Shown piece after piece: positions 6,562 to 11,757 of a stretch of DNA of 11,757 bases; the stretch's first letter is position 1; each line of letters starts with the position of its first letter. This DNA comes from Thiohalobacter sp. (GTDB taxonomy: Bacteria; Pseudomonadota; Gammaproteobacteria; DSM-19610). The stretch spans positions 1 to 11,757 of the forward strand of contig JALVCM010000214.1 in the NCBI GenBank assembly GCA_027010005.1, read 5' to 3'. Made by a program: the position numbers and the translations under genes. The notes under the pieces are model-generated. The model had not been told where the DNA came from, made no database searches, and saw only the letters and a program-made list of their open reading frames with translations.

Positions 6562-9500
6562 TCAGAACTCTTCCCACTCGTCGTCCGTCCTGGGTGCAGC
6601 AGCACGCTGGCTGGCCTGCCTTGGTGCCGGCTCTCTGGACCGTGATGCAGGTGTTGCAGTAGCTGAAAGCGGCGCTGCGGCAACTGCCGGATCACCATCG
6701 ACACTAAAGAATTGCATCAAACTGGTCATACCCTGTGCCTGGTCATCCATAGATTTACTGGCAGCAGCAGCCTCTTCCACCAGTGCTGCATTCTGCTGGG
6801 TCACTTCGTCCAGCTGTGTTACAGCCTTGTTGACCTGTTCGATACCGGTGGACTGTTCCTCGCTGGCTGCTGCAATTTCGGCGATTATGTCGGAAACCTT
6901 TTTGACCGAAGTAACAATTTCATCAAGTGTTTTCCCGGATTCGTCCACCAGGCGGGTACCTTCGTCCACCTTGTCGACACTGTCTTTAATCAGACTCTTG
7001 ATTTCCTTTGCAGCTCCGGCGCTGCGCTGGGCCAGATTACGCACTTCGGCGGCAACCACCGCAAAACCCCGACCCTGTTCACCGGCGCGTGCAGCTTCCA
7101 CTGCAGCATTTAGCGCCAACAGGTTGGTCTGGAAAGCAATCTCATCAATAACACCGATAATATCGGCAATTTCCTTGCTTGAGTCATTGATGGCCGACAT
7201 GGCTGACACCGCAGTACTGACAACTTTTCCACCTTTCTCAGCCTGTTCGCGTGCTCCCGCTGCCAACTGATTGGCCTGACGCGCATTGTCCGCGTTCTGG
7301 CGAACGGTACTGGTCATTTGCTCCATGCTTGATGCGGTTTCTTCCAGGCTGGAAGCCATTTCTTCGGTGCGCTGGCTAAGGTCAGCATTACCACGAGACA
7401 GTTCTCCGGCTGAACTGCCAATGCTGTCTGCACTGGTACGGATTTCCGTAACGATACGGCTAAGATCACTGATCGTTGCATTAACCGCATCCTTGAGAGC
7501 GGCAAATTCACCCGTGTATTCGCCCTGCATTAACTCGGAAAGGTCGCCTTTCGACATCTTGTCCATGACCTGAGTAGTTTCCTTGAGCACTCTCTCGACT
7601 GTTTTCTGCAACAGCTTGTCAGCGGTGATATCTGTAGCATACTTCACCACCTTGTAAGGCTTATGGTTAAGATCCAGGATTGGATTATAGGAAGCCTGGA
7701 TCCAGATTTCTCTACCACCTTTCCCGATTCGCCTGTATTCTCCAGCGTCGAATTCACCCCGGTTGAGCTTTTCCCAGAATGCCCGGTATTCTACTGATGC
7801 AGCATAATCCGGTTCAGCGAACATGCTGTGATGCTTGCCCTTGATTTCATCCAGCGTGTAGCCCAACGTATTCAGGAAGTTTTCGTTGGCATTGATAATT
7901 GCCCCATCCATGTCGAACTCGATAACAGCCTGTGACTTGCTGATAGCATCAATTTGTCCGGAATAGTCGGCATTACGTAATTTTTGCTCGGTCACATCTG
8001 TGGCATATTTAACGACCTTGAAGGGTTTCCCGTCGGTACCGAGAATCGGATTATAGGAAGCCTGAATCCAGATTTCTTTACCACCTTTCCCGATTCGCTT
8101 GTATTCTCCAGCATCGAACTCACCCCGGTTAAGCTTATCCCAGAATGCCCGGTACTCTACTGATGCAGCAAAATCGGGTTCAACAAACATGCTGTGATGC
8201 TTGCCATTGATTTCATCCAGTGTGTAGCCCAACGTATTCAGGAAGTTTTCGTTGGCATTGATAATTGTCCCATCCATATTGAACTCGATAACAGCCTGCG
8301 ACTTGCTGATAGCCTCGATCTGACCACCGAAATCCAGTGCATTACGCCGGTCCTCGGTAACATCCGACCATTCCAGACTGTTACCTACGTAGTTCTGGTC
8401 AGAATCGAATATTGCAGTGACGTTCAGTCTGATATCCAGCGGACCAAGCTTGATGTCAGTCTGAAATGGCAGGTTGGCGGGATTGGCAAGCAGCTGACGC
8501 TGATGTGCAGGGTTCTTGTGAAACATATCAATACAGACACCGATCATGTTGCTTGCATCAAAACCGGGATAGATATCCTTCAGTATCGCTTCGTGTTTAG
8601 TCAGAAGATCGACTGTCGACTGGTTAACATAGGTGATGACCAGCTCGCGGTCTACCATCATAATGGCTGTCATGGCACCATTGACAGCACCTTCCAGGCG
8701 GGCAACATTGTCTTCCTGAACGCGTTGCGCTGTGACATCGGCCCATTCCAGACTGTTTCCAATATAATTCCCGGCATCGTCGACAATGGCCGTCACGTTC
8801 AGTGAGAACTTCAGTGGCCCGACAGAAATATCTGTCTGATAAGGCAAGTTGGAAGGATCCGAGAGTAACTGTCGCTGGTGCTGGGGGTTCTTGTGAAACA
8901 TATCAATGCAGGAACCGACCAGCGTATCAACACTAAAGCCCGGAAAGGTCTCACGCATTACAGCCTGGTGCTCGGTTAACAGATTGATCGTTGCTGTATT
9001 AGCGAAGTTGATCACCAGATCACGGTCCACCATCATAATAGCAGACATCGTTCCATCGATAGCTCCGCGCAGCTTGGTCAGTTCCTCCGCCACACTATCG
9101 TCAATATCCTGTTGTACAATTTTCTCGCTTGTAGCCATGTCGGTCTCCATATTTCCTGCCTTGATCATTACCTCAGCGACCTGATTCAGCGCCTCGGTCC
9201 AGGCCTGCTTCACATCGTCTGTCCATGCTTTTCCTGCGAACTCTGCCATCACATCGAGCAGGGTTCCCGAAACTGCACCATAGTGTTCAGGTTGTGCACC
9301 GTAATCCCGGTGTTTACGTCCCAGCTCAGTGAGCGCGTTCACCAGCTTGTCTGGTTTGCGTAAACTATTGACAACGAGCTTCAGAGCTGCGAGCAGCTTC
9401 TTTTTCTGGTCGTCCATATTGGTATTTTTAAACATCGGAACTACTTCCGGGTAACGCGCAAACAGCTCTTCGTAAAAACGCGCGACCAGTTCCTCGGCTT

Positions 9501-9720
9501 GCCCTGCCAGTAGCGAAAAGGAGTCTTCCAGCAAGGTGATGCGTGTATCTTCTGTCATCTGCCCGGGACGTTTTCCTGCGTCTGACTTTCTGCGCACACT
9601 CTTTTTCCGCTGGTTCGCAGTGCCGCTTTGATTTGACCCGTTCGGGCCCGGTGAGGTTTTTGTGTCGCCAGCCAACTCCAGTGAGGTCGTCTTCGGCTTG
9701 TTACGTGTTCGGGTCGTCAT
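6562..9720 (-). CDS. Soluble globin-PAS4-HAMP methyl-accepting chemoreceptor (Aer2/McpB position)
   Basis: A 1052-residue chemoreceptor with no membrane segment. Domains: a basic disordered leader (1-54). Globin (about 55-192) with B10 Tyr83, CD1 Phe97, E7 Gln105, proximal His137 and Tyr147. PAS-A (217-330) and PAS-B (342-455), Aer2-like, each with FHKNP.H (H276, H401) and EW.DVT (W326, W451). PAS-C (467-577) and PAS-D (589-699), BdlA-like and nearly identical. A HAMP-like segment (about 705-757). A signalling coiled coil (760-1003) with tip [22 protein letters not shown] Pro/Ala linker and the terminal EWEEF, a CheR-docking pentapeptide. The flanks [21 protein letters not shown] and [16 protein letters not shown] resemble Tsr/Tar, suggesting the 36-heptad class. 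It should control CheA in response to a gas, redox or energy cue through haem. The start could instead be M55 (9558), which would drop only the leader; ATG 9720 has GGGA 6 bases upstream. Aer2 orthology is inferred from gene order. Confidence 0.95.
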   Translation of the reverse strand: MTTRTRNKPKTTSLELAGDTKTSPGPNGSNQSGTANQRKKSVRRKSDAGKRPGQMTEDTRITLLEDSFSLLAGQAEELVARFYEELFARYPEVVPMFKNTNMDDQKKKLLAALKLVVNSLRKPDKLVNALTELGRKHRDYGAQPEHYGAVSGTLLDVMAEFAGKAWTDDVKQAWTEALNQVAEVMIKAGNMETDMATSEKIVQQDIDDSVAEELTKLRGAIDGTMSAIMMVDRDLVINFANTATINLLTEHQAVMRETFPGFSVDTLVGSCIDMFHKNPQHQRQLLSDPSNLPYQTDISVGPLKFSLNVTAIVDDAGNYIGNSLEWADVTAQRVQEDNVARLEGAVNGAMTAIMMVDRELVITYVNQSTVDLLTKHEAILKDIYPGFDASNMIGVCIDMFHKNPAHQRQLLANPANLPFQTDIKLGPLDIRLNVTAIFDSDQNYVGNSLEWSDVTEDRRNALDFGGQIEAISKSQAVIEFNMDGTIINANENFLNTLGYTLDEINGKHHSMFVEPDFAASVEYRAFWDKLNRGEFDAGEYKRIGKGGKEIWIQASYNPILGTDGKPFKVVKYATDVTEQKLRNADYSGQIDAISKSQAVIEFDMDGAIINANENFLNTLGYTLDEIKGKHHSMFAEPDYAASVEYRAFWEKLNRGEFDAGEYRRIGKGGREIWIQASYNPILDLNHKPYKVVKYATDITADKLLQKTVERVLKETTQVMDKMSKGDLSELMQGEYTGEFAALKDAVNATISDLSRIVTEIRTSADSIGSSAGELSRGNADLSQRTEEMASSLEETASSMEQMTSTVRQNADNARQANQLAAGAREQAEKGGKVVSTAVSAMSAINDSSKEIADIIGVIDEIAFQTNLLALNAAVEAARAGEQGRGFAVVAAEVRNLAQRSAGAAKEIKSLIKDSVDKVDEGTRLVDESGKTLDEIVTSVKKVSDIIAEIAAASEEQSTGIEQVNKAVTQLDEVTQQNAALVEEAAAASKSMDDQAQGMTSLMQFFSVDGDPAVAAAPLSATATPASRSREPAPRQASQRAAAPRTDDEWEEF
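6565..6579 (-). other. C-terminal CheR/CheB docking pentapeptide EWEEF
   Basis: The receptor ends DDEWEEF after about 40 Pro/Ala/Arg-rich residues. E. coli Tar and Tsr end NWETF and P. aeruginosa Aer2/McpB ends GWEEF; both tether CheR. Trp and the final Phe, the key contacts, are kept. Confidence 0.85.
7624..7956 (-). repeat. Tandem PAS repeat, copy 2 (PAS-D)
   Basis: Encodes residues 589-699 of the receptor. It is a direct repeat of 7990-8322 at an exact offset of 366 bp (122 codons). The protein copies differ at about 15 of 111 positions. Over the roughly 120 bases starting at 7682 and 8048 I count about eight mismatches, mostly at third positions. The clearest divergence is a four-residue loop (GTDG versus DLNH). 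Confidence 0.9.
7990..8322 (-). repeat. Tandem PAS repeat, copy 1 (PAS-C)
   Basis: Encodes residues 467-577 of the receptor; partner of 7624-7956. The two are joined by an 11-residue linker ([11 protein letters not shown]) within the 122-codon unit. Confidence 0.9.
8356..9072 (-). repeat. Older tandem duplication of Aer2-type PAS domains (PAS-A, PAS-B)
   Basis: PAS-A (8731-9072) and PAS-B (8356-8697) are offset by 125 codons. They share [25 protein letters not shown](Y/F)QTDI, LNVTAI and GNSLEW, but their DNA is clearly more diverged than that of the PAS-C/PAS-D pair. Both keep the haem-PAS signature residues. Confidence 0.8.
9145..9558 (-). other. Flavohaemoglobin-type globin domain of the receptor
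   Basis: Residues 55-192. [17 protein letters not shown] aligns with the B-helix and CD region of E. coli Hmp (HFYDRMF...NPELKEIF), which puts Tyr83 at B10 and Phe97 at CD1. [11 protein letters not shown] places Gln105 at E7. [14 protein letters not shown] aligns with AQKHTSFQIKPEQY of Hmp, which puts His137 at the proximal haem position and Tyr147 at the Tyr95 position. The CD loop is about two residues shorter than in Hmp. HemAT-type sensor globins lack this QPEHY-like F-G pattern, so the domain looks closer to the flavohaemoglobin lineage. No FAD or NAD reductase domain follows. Confidence 0.85.
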
Positions 9721-9910
9721 ATCCTATCCCATCCATGCCAGTCCACTTAGTATCCAAATCGCAAGCGGGCAATCCCAACAGGATTTTCTATACGCTTGCA
9801 CCTTCATCTTTCTCTGGTGTTCAGAGCCATCAAAGTCTTTTAATGTCTGAAAAACAGAATAATCTTTCATGCCATATTTCCGCGGAATATCCAGCGGCCT
9901 CAGCAATTAC
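9721..9910 (-). promoter_or_regulatory. cheW-receptor intergenic region with a palindrome
   Basis: A 190-bp gap inside an otherwise tightly packed operon. It contains the perfect palindrome TTCCGCGGAA at 9878-9887, which extends to ATATT/AATAT (9874-9890) if one unpaired T is allowed. No clear sigma-28 (TAAA...GCCGATAA) or sigma-70 promoter was found. The gap could hold a separate promoter or an operator for the receptor, or a very small gene; none is proven. Confidence 0.3.
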
Positions 9911-10435
9911 CTATTGGGTAATACTGCTCATGGTAGCCAGCTCGCCTGAATTAAGCAGACGATCAATATCAAGCAGGATTACCATCTTCTCCTGAACCGT
10001 AGCAATTGAGTGCACCGACTCTGTTACGGCCTCATTTCCGTTACTCTGTATTTGTCGAAGATCTTCTTCCTGGATGTTGTACACATCGGAAACTGCATCA
10101 ACAACAATGCCCATAATGCACTCACTATCTTCACCCTGGACCCGCACCACTATCACAACTGTTGTAGGGCCGTACTCCAGTTTTTCCATTCCAAAACGCT
10201 TGCGCAGATCAACAATAGGAACAATAGCGCCACGTAGATTGATAACACCCTGCAGATAATCCGGAGTATTTGGGATTGGTGTTGCCTTGTCCCAACCCTT
10301 AATCTCCTGAACGCGCAGGATATCAACCCCGTATTCTTCGCCAGACAATATAAAGGTTAGATACTGATTATCATCAGTCATTTCAATCTGGGCTGTGACC
10401 GCTGTAACTTCCTGTTCTGCCTGTGCTGATTTCAT
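9911..10435 (-). CDS. cheW: CheW: receptor-kinase coupling protein
   Basis: A 174-residue CheW-like SH3-type beta-barrel protein. QYLTFILSGEEYGVDILRVQEI, then IPNTPDYLQGVINLRGAIVPIVDLRKRFG, are the standard CheW motifs. E44 and R68 correspond to the E38 and R62 of E. coli CheW that contact CheA and receptor. The rest has MGIVVDAVSDV and KMVILLDIDRLL, also typical. It links the receptor tip to the CheA P5 domain in the array. The start ATG 10435 has GAGGT 8 bases upstream and lies 10 bp after the cheA stop; an in-frame upstream GTG at 10492 inside cheA is not needed. The N-terminal 22 residues are an acidic extension. Confidence 0.95.
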   Translation of the reverse strand: MKSAQAEQEVTAVTAQIEMTDDNQYLTFILSGEEYGVDILRVQEIKGWDKATPIPNTPDYLQGVINLRGAIVPIVDLRKRFGMEKLEYGPTTVVIVVRVQGEDSECIMGIVVDAVSDVYNIQEEDLRQIQSNGNEAVTESVHSIATVQEKMVILLDIDRLLNSGELATMSSITQ

Positions 10436-10445
10436 ACCATTTACC

Positions 10446-11757
10446 TCATGCAGCTTGTTCGTCTTTGCGTGGTGGCTGCGAAGCCGGACCACGACTACTC
10501 ATGATAATCAAACCACCAACATCCAGAATCAGGGCTACGGTTCCATCACCAAGTATGGTTGCACCGGATAGTCCTTCTACTCGCTGATAGTTGGTTTCCA
10601 GGCTTTTGATAACAACCTGTTGCTGTCCCAGTAATTCATCGACAAGCAGCCCGACCTTGTGTCCATCATGCTCGACGATTACCAGTAGCGCATCATGCAG
10701 GGATGTATTATTAGGCTGGAGGCCGAAGATATCGTACAGGCGCACAATAGGGACGTAGTCTTCGCGCAACTTGTACATTTCTTCGCAACTGGCGATCGTA
10801 CTCACCTTTGCCACATCAATCTGCAACGACTCAACAATGGAAACTAGCGGCATAATGAAAGTTTCTTCGCCAACACTCAGCAGCTGACCATCAAGTATGG
10901 AAAGTGTCAGAGGCAAACGAATGGTGAATATTGAACCTTTGTCTTCCTCAGAATGCACTGCGATGCTGCCACCAAGGTCCTTGATGTTTCGACGTACAAC
11001 ATCCATACCGACGCCCCGACCCGAAACATCGCTGACAGTATCTGCCGTCGAGAATCCCGGCTCGAATATCAGGTCCATTATTCTTTCCTGAGACAGTGTT
11101 TCATCGGCAGGGACCAGACCACGTTCCTTCGCCCTGGAGATAATCTTGTCGGCCGGGAGGCCGCCGCCATCATCGGAAATTTCGATGACAATATAGCCGC
11201 CTTGATGATAGGCATTCAGGTGTACGATGCCTGTTTCGGGTTTGCCCTTGGCTGCACGTATCTCCGGCATTTCAATACCGTGATCGAGTGAGTTTCGCAC
11301 CAGATGGACCAGTGGATCCCCAATCTTTTCCATGACCGTTTTATCCAGTTCGGTACTTTCCCCGGAAATCTTCAATTCTATTTTCTTGCCCAGCTTTGCT
11401 GATAAATCATGCACAAGGCGCGGGAATCGGTTAAACGAAAAGCTGATGGGCAGCATACGAATTCGCATGACACTTTCCTGAAGCTCCCGGGTGTTGCGTT
11501 CCAGTTGCCCCAGCCCATCACGGAGCTTCTCGACCATGCCGGAGTCAAACTCAGTCACCTCGGTACCGACCTGACTCAGCATTGACTGCGTGATCACCAG
11601 CTCACCTACCATGTTGATAAGTTCGTCGATTTTATTGATGCCGACCCGAATGGAACTATCCGCACTTGCAGCTGACCGACGTTCAACCTTGCGTCGATCT
11701 TCCTTACGACGATCGCCCTCCGGTGGGGCCTCCTCCACTGCAGCACCTGATTCACTC
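10446..11757 (-). CDS. cheA: CheA: chemotaxis histidine kinase, C-terminal part
   Basis: The last 436 codons of CheA; the frame stays open to the right edge, so the 5' part (P1 phosphotransfer and P2 domains) is outside. A charged linker (EGDRRKEDRRKVERR) comes first. Next is the P3 dimerisation helix pair (INKIDELINMVGELVITQSML). The P4 kinase domain follows, with N box HLVRNSLDHGIE, G1 ISDDGGGL, F box IFEPGFSTA and G2 GRGVGMDVV. Last is the P5 CheW-like domain, with LLVDELLGQQQVVIKSL and GATILGDGTVALILDV. It autophosphorylates and passes phosphate to CheY and CheB. All catalytic boxes are intact. The tail SSRGPASQPPRKDEQAA is basic and probably disordered. cheY probably lies further right, outside the window, as in Che2. 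Confidence 0.97.
   Translation of the reverse strand, partial: SESGAAVEEAPPEGDRRKEDRRKVERRSAASADSSIRVGINKIDELINMVGELVITQSMLSQVGTEVTEFDSGMVEKLRDGLGQLERNTRELQESVMRIRMLPISFSFNRFPRLVHDLSAKLGKKIELKISGESTELDKTVMEKIGDPLVHLVRNSLDHGIEMPEIRAAKGKPETGIVHLNAYHQGGYIVIEISDDGGGLPADKIISRAKERGLVPADETLSQERIMDLIFEPGFSTADTVSDVSGRGVGMDVVRRNIKDLGGSIAVHSEEDKGSIFTIRLPLTLSILDGQLLSVGEETFIMPLVSIVESLQIDVAKVSTIASCEEMYKLREDYVPIVRLYDIFGLQPNNTSLHDALLVIVEHDGHKVGLLVDELLGQQQVVIKSLETNYQRVEGLSGATILGDGTVALILDVGGLIIMSSRGPASQPPRKDEQAA

Noticed and set aside
6406..6645. A plus-strand frame across the receptor-cheR gap
   Set aside because: Overlaps both neighbours antisense; the gap is better explained by its inverted repeats.
6479..7270. 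A 263-codon plus-strand open frame opposite the receptor signalling domain
   Set aside because: Low-complexity Ser/Ala/Thr-rich translation caused by the repetitive coiled-coil coding on the other strand; no ribosome site or family.
8194..8805. A 203-codon plus-strand open frame opposite the PAS domains
   Set aside because: Antisense shadow of the conserved PAS coding; no start signal or domain.
9780..9910. A sigma-28 (flagellar) promoter for the receptor gene
   Set aside because: TAAA-like bases occur, but no GCCGATAA-like -10 is present at the required spacing.

Overview
The window looks like a chromosomal segment of a gammaproteobacterium with moderate GC. The basis is the protein families and the close match of the chemotaxis genes to the Che2 cluster of Pseudomonas aeruginosa. 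The genus cannot be named from this sequence. No rRNA, tRNA, CRISPR array, insertion sequence or phage gene was seen.

Left part (1-3723), housekeeping and small accessory genes. At the left edge is the N-terminus of a B12-dependent (class II) ribonucleotide reductase on the minus strand. Divergent from it, on the plus strand, are a small secreted EF-hand calcium-binding protein, an overlapping PEBP/YbhB-type protein and a DUF3775 protein. The DUF3775 gene converges with a minus-strand DUF2934 coiled-coil protein. Upstream of that on the minus strand is a two-gene unit: diacylglycerol kinase (dgkA), then a PAP2 lipid phosphatase. These two have opposite chemistry. A divergent 79-residue protein with four cysteines follows at 3484-3723.

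Right part (3811-11757), one long minus-strand chemosensory operon. In transcription order it reads cheA (5' end outside the window), cheW, a 1052-residue soluble chemoreceptor, cheR, cheD, cheB. This is the gene order of P. aeruginosa Che2 (cheA2-cheW2-aer2/mcpB-cheR2-cheD-cheB2). The receptor ends in EWEEF, a CheR-docking pentapeptide like the GWEEF of Aer2/McpB. CheA and CheW should form the kinase array with the receptor; CheR methylates it, CheB demethylates or deamidates it, and CheD deamidates it.

The most notable object is the receptor. It starts with a globin domain that looks like the flavohaemoglobin/single-domain type, not the HemAT globin-coupled-sensor type. Next come two Aer2-type PAS domains that each keep the haem-ligand histidine and the ligand-stabilising tryptophan. 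Then come two nearly identical BdlA-like PAS domains that arose by a recent 366-bp in-frame tandem duplication. A HAMP-like linker and a Tsr-like signalling hairpin complete it. If the reading is right, up to three haem modules feed one cytoplasmic receptor for O2, NO or CO. Two intergenic gaps also hold inverted repeats worth checking: 6482-6545 between the receptor gene and cheR, and 2139-2169 downstream of the PAP2 gene.
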